Below, in pieces: positions 1 to 8,887 of a DNA stretch of 46,059 nt (its first letter is position 1; each line of letters opens with the position of its first letter). The stretch is taken from contig JARGNK010000041.1 in NCBI GenBank assembly GCA_029213145.1, positions 1 through 46,059 of the forward strand. The letters run 5' to 3'. The DNA comes from Rubripirellula sp. GTDB taxonomy: Bacteria; Planctomycetota; Planctomycetia; Pirellulales; Pirellulaceae. Position numbers and translations under genes: made by a program. A model generated the notes under the pieces. The model made no database searches. It was not told where the DNA came from and worked only from the letters and a program-made list of their open reading frames with translations.

Positions 1-819
1 GACGAAAATCAGTTGCTTGCCATTGGGATGCCACGCCGGATAGTCATCTCGTTCTTCTGAGGTTGTGATGCGGACAACGTTGTTGCCGTCAATGTCCATG
101 ACGTAAATGTCGTAGTTTCCATCACGAGTGCTCGTAAATGCGATTCGCTTGCCATCGGGTGACACCGCGGGGCGAATGTCCATCAGCGTATTGTCTGTCA
201 GACGCTTTTCATCTGTGCCGTCCAGATTCATCGAATAGATTTCGTAATTGTTTTCACGGCTGTTGGTGTAGATGATTCGCTTTCCGTCCGGTGTGAAGGT
301 TGGCCAATTACTAATCCCTTCTGATTCGGTCAATTGTTTCTTGTCTGATCCATCAGGTTTGACGGACCACAGTTGTTGTGGGCCTGTTTCCGCGAACGCG
401 TACACGACCAAATCGCTGCTTGGAGAGAAACAGGGGCTTCGTGTTCCACCGCGACCCGAATGCGTAATGTACGCATCTTTCTTCTCAGCCAAGTTGCGAA
501 TGACCAAGCGTGCGCTGAGGTTACCTGTGCACTCGGTGAAAACGACGTAATTACCGTCTGGCGAATGGTGAGGTTCGAGTTGGTGTTTGTTGCCCGCGTC
601 GTCGAATATTGGGGCCGGTTCGCTGTCACCCGGTTTGAATTGCATCATCCGGATCAGGTCTGGTGTTTCATCGTAACAATAGATGATGCTCTCACCATCA
701 TTGACGAAACGCGGGTCACGTTTAAAGGTGCCGTCCTGCGTCATTTGTTCGAATTCAGTTGCCGAAGCCACCGAAAAACAAACGGCAGCCATCAGCACGA
801 CGTGGTGAACTTTCACCAT
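1..819 (-). CDS. TolB/PD40-type beta-propeller protein, exported (C-terminus outside window)
   Basis: The reading frame starts at ATG 819 and is still open at base 1, so only the first 273 residues are present. Residues 1-20 look like a Sec signal peptide (MVKVHHVVLM..., small residues SVASA before TEFEQ). The rest shows repeated beta-propeller blades of the PD40/WD40-like type found in TolB: motifs such as FTPDGKRIIYTNSRENNYEIYSM and VSPDGKRIAFTSTRDGNYDIY recur about every 45 residues. Such proteins are periplasmic binding or scaffold proteins without an enzymatic signature. It lies only 11 bp downstream of a DUF1501 gene on the same strand and is probably co-transcribed with it. Family assignment is confident; the exact role is unknown. 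Confidence 0.85.
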   Translation of the reverse strand, partial: MVKVHHVVLMAAVCFSVASATEFEQMTQDGTFKRDPRFVNDGESIIYCYDETPDLIRMMQFKPGDSEPAPIFDDAGNKHQLEPHHSPDGNYVVFTECTGNLSARLVIRNLAEKKDAYITHSGRGGTRSPCFSPSSDLVVYAFAETGPQQLWSVKPDGSDKKQLTESEGISNWPTFTPDGKRIIYTNSRENNYEIYSMNLDGTDEKRLTDNTLMDIRPAVSPDGKRIAFTSTRDGNYDIYVMDIDGNNVVRITTSEERDDYPAWHPNGKQLIFV

Positions 820-830
820 GATTTTCTCTG

Positions 831-2174
831 CTAAAGCAATTCGTGAATTAAACTTCCACCATCCAGCACTTTCATCTCCGCGCGTTCGCGAGCCCCGATT
901 CCGCAGAGTTCGCTGATGGTGGTTCCTGCCATCAGCGGAGTAATTGGTCGTGTGACAGGGTGTTCCGCCTTTGCGTCACTCTCACCAATGCAGCGTCCCG
1001 GTTGCACTCCCGCGCCAGCCCAGATCGAGAAGTAGCAGTGTTGCCAATGTTCTCGCGCTGCACGGTTGCTGATATGAGGCGTGCGTCCGAATTCACCCAT
1101 CGCAATCAGCAGCGTCTCATCGAGCATTCCGCGGTCATGTAAATCATCGACCAAAGCAGAGAACGCGCGATCAAAGATTGGGCAGTGTCGATCCTGTAGC
1201 AATTCAAAGTTGTAGATATGGGTATCCCAACCAAAGTCACCACCGGGCGTGAATGTTTCGACATATTCGCTCCAATTCACCTGCACGTAGGGAACCCGAG
1301 CTTCAACCAGTCGTCGAGCTAATAGACAGCTTTGTCCGAAAGTCGTTTGTCCATACTGGTCTCGCGTGGCCTGTGACTCGTTGGTGAGATCAAAAGCTTG
1401 CCGAGCCGCGGGATCGGTTAATAAGCCGTACGCTGCTTGATGAGACCGGTTCCAGTCGCGAATTCGAGCGGTGTCAAGTTGTCTCTGTGTCTGATCGAGC
1501 TCGTTTAGCAGTTGCTTACGATCGGTAATGCGGTTGGGTGTGATCCCAGGAAGCATGTTTAAAGTTGGAATGCCAACCTCGCCTCGTTCGCTGCAGCTGA
1601 CGAGAAAAGGGTCATAGGCTTTGCCCAGGGTTCCACCGCCGTAACCTTCGATACGTCTTGGCAGATCGCGGGGGATTCCTCGGCCGACATAAAAGAAGGG
1701 AGGTAACGCTTCGGTTTGTCCTCGATGCTTGGCAACGATTGAGCCAAAGTTTGGCTGGATGGGGCCTGCGTTTTCTTCGTAACCGGTCAGTCCAACCGTT
1801 CCGGCACCTGGATGTCCGCCGTTGCTCGTTTGCATGGACCGAATCACTGAAAACTTATCACTGCAAGCAGCCATCCGTGGTAGCAGCTCGGTAAAACGCA
1901 TGCCCGGAGTTCTTGTCGCGATTGTCCCGAACGGACCACGATATTCCATTGGGGCATCTGGTTTCGGATCAACCATGTCGATGTGACTGGGACCTCCCCA
2001 AAGCCACAGTAACAAGACCGATTTGGCCTTCGCTCGACTCCGTGCTTCTTCTACCGCAGCGAGCGAAGGCAATCCGCATCCCAAGGCAAAAGGAACACTT
2101 GCTGCGGTCTTGATGAATCCTCGACGCCCCATGCCATTGCAGGTCTGGGCTTTGAATCGGCCGAACTCTAACAC
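831..2174 (-). CDS. DUF1501 domain protein, Tat-exported
   Basis: This 447-residue protein is of the DUF1501 family, sulfatase/alkaline-phosphatase-fold proteins very abundant in planctomycetes and usually exported by the Tat pathway. The N-terminus reads MLEFGRFKAQTC and then a twin-arginine stretch (GRRGFIKTAA, residues 16-25) followed by a hydrophobic segment. Family hallmarks are LLWLWGGPSHIDMVDPKPDAP near residue 55, GYEENAG, FGWDTHIYN and GEFGRTPHIS. I chose the GTG start at 2174 because AGGGAG (2180-2185) lies 5 nt upstream and this N-terminus is usual for the family; an internal ATG at residue 15 is the alternative. DUF1501 genes usually pair with a DUF1549/DUF1553 cytochrome gene; here the partner is a TolB-like gene. 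The biochemical function of the family is not settled. Confidence 0.9.
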   Translation of the reverse strand: MLEFGRFKAQTCNGMGRRGFIKTAASVPFALGCGLPSLAAVEEARSRAKAKSVLLLWLWGGPSHIDMVDPKPDAPMEYRGPFGTIATRTPGMRFTELLPRMAACSDKFSVIRSMQTSNGGHPGAGTVGLTGYEENAGPIQPNFGSIVAKHRGQTEALPPFFYVGRGIPRDLPRRIEGYGGGTLGKAYDPFLVSCSERGEVGIPTLNMLPGITPNRITDRKQLLNELDQTQRQLDTARIRDWNRSHQAAYGLLTDPAARQAFDLTNESQATRDQYGQTTFGQSCLLARRLVEARVPYVQVNWSEYVETFTPGGDFGWDTHIYNFELLQDRHCPIFDRAFSALVDDLHDRGMLDETLLIAMGEFGRTPHISNRAAREHWQHCYFSIWAGAGVQPGRCIGESDAKAEHPVTRPITPLMAGTTISELCGIGARERAEMKVLDGGSLIHELL

Positions 2175-2803
2175 GAGAGCTCCCTTTCGTCGGTGGGGGG
2201 CGGGTAATTAAAGGCGGGCTTCCTCTATTACAACGTTTGGCACTGCTGTTTTCAACACGATTTGACCGTATGGGATCGACTTTCAATTTCTTTTCACGCT
2301 TTGCGGCACGCGGGGACTTGATCAGAACGTGCAATGGGGGGCACGGATGCAACTCAGCCCATCCACGGAGGCGATAACTTACCGGCAACAAAAAGGTTTT
2401 GCTGGATGAGCATCACTCAGCCAGATCGCTCTTATCAAGAAAAGAATAATGCGGGGAGAACTTGGGGAACGAGCCATTTGAGAATCGGGGATGGAGAAAA
2501 GTGCCGATTCGTGTTGATCGCGTTCTGGCTTTTTCTTCGCAAACAAGCAATGCCAAACGCAGACGCGAACTTTTGCAAAGGAAACTTGCGTCCCGAAGTC
2601 GAGGGTAAGTCGATCCGGTTTCAGCATTTCTTTTTTTTGCTTCGATTGATTGACACTTGCCTCGGCGCGATCCGTGCAGTCTGGTTATTTTCCTGCTACC
2701 GTGTGCCCAACGCCTTGAATCGCGCATGCATTGATGACCGGTGATGCCGAAGAATCCGGGTGTTTGTTTTCGCAACTGCTCGCGTGATCCAGGAGATCTT
2801 TGA
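2175..2803. other. Intergenic region without a supported gene
   Basis: About 630 bp separate the divergent DUF1501 gene (minus) and the esterase gene (plus). Reading frames here are short, overlap one another on both strands and match no family I recognise. The region presumably holds both promoters. A TTGACA hexamer occurs at 2650-2655, but no convincing -10 element lies at the right distance. A T-run is present near 2630-2640. Confidence 0.5.
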
Positions 2804-3679
2804 ATGAATCAGAAGGCAATGTTCGCGTGTTTATTTCTGGTTTGGCTGCCACATTCGCTCAATGGGAATGAGCCGCAAAATGTTTGGCCAGATTTGGCAC
2901 CGGGTGAAACGACACGTTTGATGGGAACCAAGCAGCCACAAAGACCAGGTGAGAATCCTCCTGTCACGCGTGTTGAGAAAATCACGCAGCCAACTTACAC
3001 GGTCCATCTTGCGCCAGAGCCGAACGGGGCAGCGGTCGTGATTTTACCCGGCGGCGGATTTGGAAAAGTTGTGCCTGATATGGAGGGTACCGAGGCTGCG
3101 GAATGGCTGAATCAACACGGTGTCTCAGCCTTCGTGGTGAGTTATCGAACCAAACAGGGAAGGGGAGACCCCGGTTGGAAACGTCCGCTGCAGGATGCCC
3201 AGCGGATGTTGGCGTTGGTGCGGAGTCGGGCAGATGAATGGGGGCTGAATCGAAATCAAATCGGACTGCTCGGCTTTTCAGCAGGTGGTCAAGTCGCGGT
3301 GCGTTTGATCTGTGCGGATGGGCGACTTGCCTACGATCCGATCGATGCGGTTGATCAGGTTTCGCATCGACCTGATTTTGCAATCTTGGTTTATCCCTGG
3401 AATCTTTATGACCGGGAACGCGATGACTTTGTCGACGGGCTAGCCGTCCCGAAAGGTTGTCCTCCTGCTTATCTGGTTCACACCGACGATGATCGTTCGA
3501 CCTCGCTAGGCGCCGTCTTGTTCTACACGCAGCTTAAAAAGATGGGGATTCCCAGTGAACTGCACGTTTATGGTAACGGCGGGCATGGTTATGGGCTGCG
3601 TCAGATCAAGGGATCTGAGATTTCGTCCTGGCCAGGCCATGCAGCACATTGGTTGAACCGTTGGTTGGCAAGCCAATGA
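2804..3679 (+). CDS. Exported alpha/beta hydrolase (acetyl-xylan-esterase/BD-FAE-like)
   Basis: This 291-residue protein has a signal peptide (residues 1-21) and an alpha/beta-hydrolase domain of the carbohydrate-esterase-like type. VVILPGGGF (residues 78-86) forms the oxyanion region, GFSAGG (157-162) holds the nucleophile Ser159, Asp228-230 in HTDDD is the likely acid and His261 in GGHGYG the likely base, so the triad looks complete. The start ATG is preceded by AGGAG with good spacing. Close relatives deacetylate plant or algal polysaccharides, which fits the convergent GH43 gene next door, but the substrate cannot be read from the sequence. Confidence 0.85.
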   Translation: MNQKAMFACLFLVWLPHSLNGNEPQNVWPDLAPGETTRLMGTKQPQRPGENPPVTRVEKITQPTYTVHLAPEPNGAAVVILPGGGFGKVVPDMEGTEAAEWLNQHGVSAFVVSYRTKQGRGDPGWKRPLQDAQRMLALVRSRADEWGLNRNQIGLLGFSAGGQVAVRLICADGRLAYDPIDAVDQVSHRPDFAILVYPWNLYDRERDDFVDGLAVPKGCPPAYLVHTDDDRSTSLGAVLFYTQLKKMGIPSELHVYGNGGHGYGLRQIKGSEISSWPGHAAHWLNRWLASQ

Positions 3680-3829
3680 GTGAATCGCGTGGTGCGTTGT
3701 GTTGATCGGCTTGCGATCGCGAATCATCAAGCACGTTGAGTTGCGATTGAGGGTCACCGGAAGCTACGCTGCACACTTCACCAAGGCTTCAAGCTGCACC
3801 CAGGTTTCACCCTTCATCGAGCGGATGGG

Positions 3830-5530
3830 TTACTTGGCTGCGTGGGTTTCGAAATCAATCGCAGCGCCCGATGGAAGCGGTTGAGGTGACGAGGTTGGCC
3901 CATGGATTTCCAGCAGGGCGGGGCCGTTGGGTTGCTCTACAAATTGAACTCGGTCAATGGCCATCTGCCGTGGCTCCGTTCGGGTCAGGTCGAAGTGACG
4001 GTGATAGACGATGAAGAGTTCCTTTTGGTCGGGTGAGGTTGTAAATCCATGATGTGCCGTCCCGTGGGCATAGGCAGTCGATTTCATGATGGGATTGTGG
4101 TGGTGTTTTTTCCATGGGCCGAGCGGATGGTTCGCGGTGGCGTAGCCAACGGCATAATCTGGGCTCTCAAAGTGGCTTCCGGAGTAGGTCAAGTAGTAGG
4201 TGTCGCCATGTTTCAGCATCGCAGGGCCTTCTGTGATACGGCCGCGGTGTTGTTCCCAAGGTTGGTCTGGCTTGATCATCCGCTGTAATGTTTTAGGTTT
4301 GACGGTCACCATGTCATCGTTCAGTTCACCACCCCAAATCTCATTGCCTTGATTGAAGTGAACGTAATAGAAGTAGAACTTCGAGTTGCCATCGCGGAAT
4401 ACGTGGGCATCGATCCGAATCGTCGCCGGTTCGATTGGTAAATCTCCGATCTGCTCAAATGGCCCCGAGGGATGGGAGGCTTTGGCAACACAAATGCGTT
4501 CATCTACCGCATAGTAAAGGTAGAAATCATTCTCACGTTGGATGATGTCGGGCGCCCAGAATCGTGACCTGCCCCAGCTTTTTTGCGGTGTGATCGCGAA
4601 CCCCTGATCTTTCCATTTCGACAGATTCTTTGATGTGTAGAGGCGGATTCCTCTGGGCATGGTTGGATGGTCGGGCGAATAGGTGCAAAAGGCGTAATAA
4701 GTCCCCTCAAACAGCAGGACGCCCGGGTCAGCACATGCCATCTGGACCGGATTGGTATAGGACGCATGAAAGGAGCGTTGAGGAATATCTCGTATTTCTA
4801 GGTTTTGAAATTCAGCTCCTGTTCCCAGGGCCCGCAATCCGATCCCCCCCTCCTGAAACCGCGAATCGATCCCGTCAAATTTGGGAAAGCGTTTGCTTTG
4901 AACCGCGATGGGGAGCTGGTTCATCCAAGCCTGGATCTGGTTTCCACGCACTAGTAATCGAAGGCTAATCCACTGGTCGTGAGGGACCGCGGTTGGCCGG
5001 TTCGCAATGGCATGCCAGTTGCCGTCGGAGGCACCCCAGACAACATTTTCGTGCCCCGCATGGATCCCGACATAGTAGCCGTTGTATTGGTCAATGCCGA
5101 AACCCGGTTCGGAGACACGAAAGATGATCCCAGCCTGAGAATCTTTTTCCGCTCGCACCTGAACGGTCATTTCAAAGTCGTCCCGTTGTACGCCTTTGAT
5201 TAGGGCTTTGGCGGGATGGCCATCAGTCACTGAAAGAACACCTGCTTTGGATCGCCAATTGCCACCCCAAGCGTCCCAGTCGGAAATGAGTTCCGAATCA
5301 ACTCGCGAGGCAAAGGAAAACGATGTTGGTTCTTGTTTCGAAAGGTCGTCGCCAAACACCGGACCACGTTCTGCCAAGTGAAGCCCAAGGCACAAAAAGA
5401 TACCGAGCAGCCATTTCACGGAATTTAACGGAGCATTCTGGCTCCTGGTAATGAGGTACCGGCTGAGGAGACGCTGGGTGTTCAGGACTGGCCGATGGTT
5501 TTGAGCAGAATTTCGCGCGGCACTCCTCAT
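3830..5530 (-). CDS. Glycoside hydrolase family 43 with N-terminal DUF1080/LamG-like domain
   Basis: This protein of about 566 residues is predicted to be exported; a hydrophobic segment (VKWLLGIFLCLGLHL) lies about residues 38-52. Residues about 70-250 form a concanavalin-like domain of the DUF1080 type (for example QAGIIFRVSE, YNGYYVGIHAG). Residues about 255-540 are a five-bladed GH43 propeller with the three expected acids: Asp268 in ADPGVLLFEGTYYAF, Asp374 in RIDAHVFRDG and Glu434 in RITEGPAML. I prefer ATG 5530 because GGAGG (5536-5540) lies 5 nt upstream; an in-frame ATG at 5560 would add ten residues. GH43 enzymes act on arabinan, xylan or galactan side chains. It converges on the esterase gene; together they suggest polysaccharide use. 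Confidence 0.9.
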   Translation of the reverse strand: MRSAARNSAQNHRPVLNTQRLLSRYLITRSQNAPLNSVKWLLGIFLCLGLHLAERGPVFGDDLSKQEPTSFSFASRVDSELISDWDAWGGNWRSKAGVLSVTDGHPAKALIKGVQRDDFEMTVQVRAEKDSQAGIIFRVSEPGFGIDQYNGYYVGIHAGHENVVWGASDGNWHAIANRPTAVPHDQWISLRLLVRGNQIQAWMNQLPIAVQSKRFPKFDGIDSRFQEGGIGLRALGTGAEFQNLEIRDIPQRSFHASYTNPVQMACADPGVLLFEGTYYAFCTYSPDHPTMPRGIRLYTSKNLSKWKDQGFAITPQKSWGRSRFWAPDIIQRENDFYLYYAVDERICVAKASHPSGPFEQIGDLPIEPATIRIDAHVFRDGNSKFYFYYVHFNQGNEIWGGELNDDMVTVKPKTLQRMIKPDQPWEQHRGRITEGPAMLKHGDTYYLTYSGSHFESPDYAVGYATANHPLGPWKKHHHNPIMKSTAYAHGTAHHGFTTSPDQKELFIVYHRHFDLTRTEPRQMAIDRVQFVEQPNGPALLEIHGPTSSPQPLPSGAAIDFETHAAK

Positions 5531-5629
5531 CAAATCCTCCAAGTGATCGAGCAATATCATCCAGCCGATTCGGCGGGATTGAGGTCGGACCGGGCCAACA
5601 GTCGACGGATCGAACCGCTTTGCTAAACG

Positions 5630-7747
5630 TTAGCTGGTAGCGATTGCGAGATTAGGCTGCGGGCGTTTAGAGAACATGATCATACCCGCACCGGCCAAGA
5701 CAAGCACGGTGGCAATACCCAGCCAGAGTGGCGGGAGGTGAGCTTGATTGTCAAAGCCCGCACCAAGGAAATCAAGCTTTTCCTGGTAGTAAAGGACCAT
5801 GTTCAACAGGCCGTTGTGAATGAAGTGGATCAACATTCCTGGTAGCACGCTACCAGTTCGGTAAGCAACCCATCCAATGATCAAACCCATCAGAGTAGAA
5901 GGAATGAATCGCTCGATGAGCAATGTGTTTCCCGTCAATACATGAAACAATCCGAATAGCAGGGACGTGATCATGATCACCCGAAAGGGTGAAACCACCC
6001 GCTGCAGTGACGAGAACAAGTATCCACGAAAGCAGAATTCTTCGATCACTGCGGGAGTCAATGCAAAAGCAGCCAGCAGTACAAAAGGCGATGCGGCCCG
6101 CATTCGGTCAATCGCTTCCTTCGCTTTTTCGACTTGTTCTTCACTCAGCCCGCCGATTCCCAGACCGTCTGCAATCACAAACGCTTCGTGTGCGAATGCC
6201 CAAGACCCAAGCCCAAGGAGTAAGCCGCCGATCCAAGCAGTCGGATGTGGCAGCCGAATTCGAAACGTCGTTTTGATTCGGTTGCGTTCCAGCCAGGCCA
6301 TCGCGAACGGGACCAAACCAAAGGTCAAGATCAGGGCGAATGCGTTGAACAGCAGCTGGACTTCGATTGGTACGACATCTTTAATCTGTTGCAAAAACCG
6401 AATCAGACCGTTGGAAACCAAAAAATAAATCGGCACCAGCATCGCCAGCATCATCGCGGCGGCCTGGACAGAGGGCGCGTCGCTGATCTGCCGCGGGCGT
6501 CGGAGCATGGATCCAAATGATTTCTCACTCGTCCGCGTGACTGCATCACTGCCGAATAGTCGTGCCGCGATTGACAATGCTGCGGCTGCATAAGCAATCG
6601 TGCTGGCGATCGCCGCCATCGCTCCCATCGGGTCGACGTCACCGGCCAAGGTGTCGCGGGCTAACAGAACAATGTTGATCAGTGGCAAAATCGCCATCGC
6701 ACCTTGGAGGGTGGCCCCCGGCATCAGCGACAACATCGCGGGCGTCAGTGACAGAAGCATCACCGGAATCAGGTAGGCTTGAGCTTCTTTAAAAGACTTG
6801 GCAAAGCTTGTTAAGGACAGCAGCAAAGCCGAGAAGAATCCGCTGAAAAGAACCAGGAGTGTCAGGATTTGCAGGATCGCCAAGAATGGAAAGGCATCTT
6901 CCCCGGTCAGCAGAGAAAGGAGTCCGCTTGCCCAGAGCGTCGAAAACATCGCGACTAAATTGGCGATTGCGGTCAGGAAGGCGACCGTTACCACCGCCGC
7001 GTATTTTGCCAGCAGGATGTAGCCTCGAGGCACCGGTGACGCCATCACCGATTCCATGGTTCCCCGCTCACGTTCCCCTGCCGTTAAATCAATCGCAGGA
7101 TAAACAGCACCGGTTATCGTCATTAGGACGAGCACCAAGGGGACAATCGTTGCCAATAAGTCTCGGTTTTGTGCCTCCCCGACATCGACGACCTCAATGC
7201 GGACGGGTTCTGAATAGTTCGGCGAGATCCGTTTGAGTACAAATTCAACACTCGCCAAACGAAGCCATTCCAATCTTTCGATCAATATTCTTCGAGCGGT
7301 TTGGCTATTGGCGTCACCACGCTCGGCGAAGAACTTAACCCGTGGGATGGGGCCGTCTAATTCGTCAATTTGGATTCCGACGTCAATGGAGTCACTACGG
7401 ACCGCCTGCTCAAATGATTCATTCGATTCAGCTTCGATTACCGTGACTTGAAATTTCGCCATTTCACCACCGCTGGCGTCTAGGATTGCCTGCGGTGGTA
7501 CGCTTCTAGGGTCGCTCAACCATTGGTCCAGTCGAGACGCTTCGGCCTCGTTTGCAACGCAGACCGTAAATCCTTCCACGGTTTTACCGGAAGCCAGCAA
7601 AAAACGGTTTAATGCCATGCTGAGAATCGGGTAGACCAGCAGTGGCATCAGCAACAGAGTCACGATCGTGCGGCGATCGCGTAGTGTTTCTCGTAATTCT
7701 TTTTGGCACAAACGCCAAAGCCGTCCACGGAACTGGTGAGAGGACAT
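5630..7747 (-). CDS. ABC-2 permease fused to a CPBP (CAAX-type) intramembrane protease
   Basis: This 705-residue membrane protein has two parts. Residues 1 to about 410 are an ABC-2/NatB-like permease: a cytoplasmic KELRETLRDRRT start, a first helix, a large extracytoplasmic domain (about 55-205) and a helical bundle containing AGERERGTMESVMASPV, a family hallmark. Residues about 430-705 are a CPBP family domain with the glutamate motif EEFCFR (E569, E570, R574), GLFHVLTGN and HFIHNG, which are the expected catalytic and metal-binding positions. The stop-to-start distance to the upstream ATPase gene is 5 bp, so the two form an exporter operon. NatAB-type systems export sodium or peptides; what the protease does here is unknown. 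Confidence 0.92.
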   Translation of the reverse strand: MSSHQFRGRLWRLCQKELRETLRDRRTIVTLLLMPLLVYPILSMALNRFLLASGKTVEGFTVCVANEAEASRLDQWLSDPRSVPPQAILDASGGEMAKFQVTVIEAESNESFEQAVRSDSIDVGIQIDELDGPIPRVKFFAERGDANSQTARRILIERLEWLRLASVEFVLKRISPNYSEPVRIEVVDVGEAQNRDLLATIVPLVLVLMTITGAVYPAIDLTAGERERGTMESVMASPVPRGYILLAKYAAVVTVAFLTAIANLVAMFSTLWASGLLSLLTGEDAFPFLAILQILTLLVLFSGFFSALLLSLTSFAKSFKEAQAYLIPVMLLSLTPAMLSLMPGATLQGAMAILPLINIVLLARDTLAGDVDPMGAMAAIASTIAYAAAALSIAARLFGSDAVTRTSEKSFGSMLRRPRQISDAPSVQAAAMMLAMLVPIYFLVSNGLIRFLQQIKDVVPIEVQLLFNAFALILTFGLVPFAMAWLERNRIKTTFRIRLPHPTAWIGGLLLGLGSWAFAHEAFVIADGLGIGGLSEEQVEKAKEAIDRMRAASPFVLLAAFALTPAVIEEFCFRGYLFSSLQRVVSPFRVIMITSLLFGLFHVLTGNTLLIERFIPSTLMGLIIGWVAYRTGSVLPGMLIHFIHNGLLNMVLYYQEKLDFLGAGFDNQAHLPPLWLGIATVLVLAGAGMIMFSKRPQPNLAIATS

Positions 7748-7752
7748 TCGGA

Positions 7753-8481
7753 TTAGCTCCGCAGCAGTTCGATGAACATATCTACCAGGTGTTCGCAGCC
7801 AGTGGATTGCTGCAAATCTTCCAATGTGCCGGTGTGGCTCATTCTCCCCTGATGCAGCAGACCAAAGCGATCACATAAACGTTCGGCCTCATCTAATCGA
7901 TGAGTACAAACAACGACCGCTTTGCCGACTTCGCGCAAATGCCCAATGTATTCGAAAATGGTTTGTACGCCCGCGATGTCCAACCCACGAGTCGGTTCGT
8001 CCAGCAGCATGACGGGCGGATCATGAATCAAACCACGAACCAGGGTAACCCGCTGCCTCTGGCCAGTGCTAAGTGAACCGGCACGCCGATCTAACAGGGA
8101 TTCGATCCCCATCAGTTGCGCTAATTCCTCACATCGAACCTGTGCCAATTGAGGGTCGACTGCGTATAGATCCGCGAAATACATCAACATTTCGCGGACG
8201 GTCAGCCAGGGGTAGACGCCGTCACTTGCCGAGACGAAACCCAGCTTTGATTTCACTGCGATCGGGTCTTCTGCCGTCCGGGACCCTTCCACCTCGGCGT
8301 ACCCCCCGTCAGGCGTCAGCAGCCCCAAGACCATTCTCAGCGTGGTCGTCTTGCCAGCACCGTTCGGGCCGAGCAAGCCGAACACCTCCCCCGAGGCAAT
8401 TTGGAAGGACAGGCTATCGACCGCGCGCAGTTCCCCGTCGTCGAGGGGAAAGATTTTCGTCAGAGAATCGACTGTCAGCAT
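7753..8481 (-). CDS. ABC transporter ATP-binding protein, NatA-like
   Basis: This cytoplasmic ATPase of 242 residues energises the permease encoded 5 bp downstream. Walker A is GPNGAGKT (residues 38-45), followed by the signature LSTGQRQRV, Walker B VMLLDEPTRGLD and the switch His in VVCTHRLDEAERLCD. Length and motif order match the NatA/CcmA subgroup of ABC-2 exporters. I chose ATG 8481 because the family begins MLTVDSLTKIF; the frame stays open to 8574, but those extra 31 residues have no family character. No clear ribosome binding site is visible. Confidence 0.93.
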   Translation of the reverse strand: MLTVDSLTKIFPLDDGELRAVDSLSFQIASGEVFGLLGPNGAGKTTTLRMVLGLLTPDGGYAEVEGSRTAEDPIAVKSKLGFVSASDGVYPWLTVREMLMYFADLYAVDPQLAQVRCEELAQLMGIESLLDRRAGSLSTGQRQRVTLVRGLIHDPPVMLLDEPTRGLDIAGVQTIFEYIGHLREVGKAVVVCTHRLDEAERLCDRFGLLHQGRMSHTGTLEDLQQSTGCEHLVDMFIELLRS

Positions 8482-8887
8482 GTTCGAATCATAGCGTAAA
8501 CCGGTGATCCGCACGCTGGCCCGCGAGCGTAAATCAGAGTGGTGCATCGTCTCGGTAGGGTTAAGACCCGGCAACCCCGGATGTCAAACAGTCAAAGAGG
8601 GGCGTGGACTCACTTGCGTGCCGGCCAACCGTTGGCGTCCATCCTAAGGCCCAGTCGCAACTTCGGTCCGGAAAACTAGGAGTGTTGAACAAAATCGAGC
8701 CGTCTCACGCCAGACCGGATGCGAGTTGATCGACAGCGATTGATCGGCAAAGGTTGATCGGACGCTGGACGATGGAATATTCCGCGCCTCCTACACTCGT
8801 TTGCGACGATTTGGCATCAGCTGATGCCTGCATGCTGGTGGTGCTCGGTTTTGAAGGCGATTGGTGAAATTTGACCGGTTTACGACT
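8482..8887. other. Intergenic region, no gene seen
   Basis: About 400 bp lie between the QueD-type gene and the ABC operon, all on the minus strand. It must hold the 3' end of the upstream transcript and probably the promoter of the ABC operon. The only distinct element is the 16-bp palindrome at 8813-8828, listed separately. Confidence 0.6.
8813..8828. repeat. Perfect 16-bp palindrome
   Basis: GGCATCAGCTGATGCC reads the same on both strands. It lies about 60 bp beyond the stop codon of the QueD-type gene and about 330 bp before the ABC ATPase start. It could be an operator for a dimeric regulator, or form a short hairpin at the end of the upstream operon; no T-run follows in the minus direction, which speaks against a classical terminator. 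Confidence 0.45.

Noticed and set aside
330..834. Open frames on both strands overlapping the TolB-like gene
   Set aside because: They are in other frames of the propeller gene, whose signal peptide and repeated blades are clear.
2650..2655. TTGACA as a possible -35 element
   Set aside because: At 17 bp distance the sequence is CGTGCA, not a -10 element.
2334..2744. 136-codon plus-strand frame in the DUF1501/esterase gap
   Set aside because: No family likeness, no ribosome binding site, and overlapping frames of similar size on the other strand.
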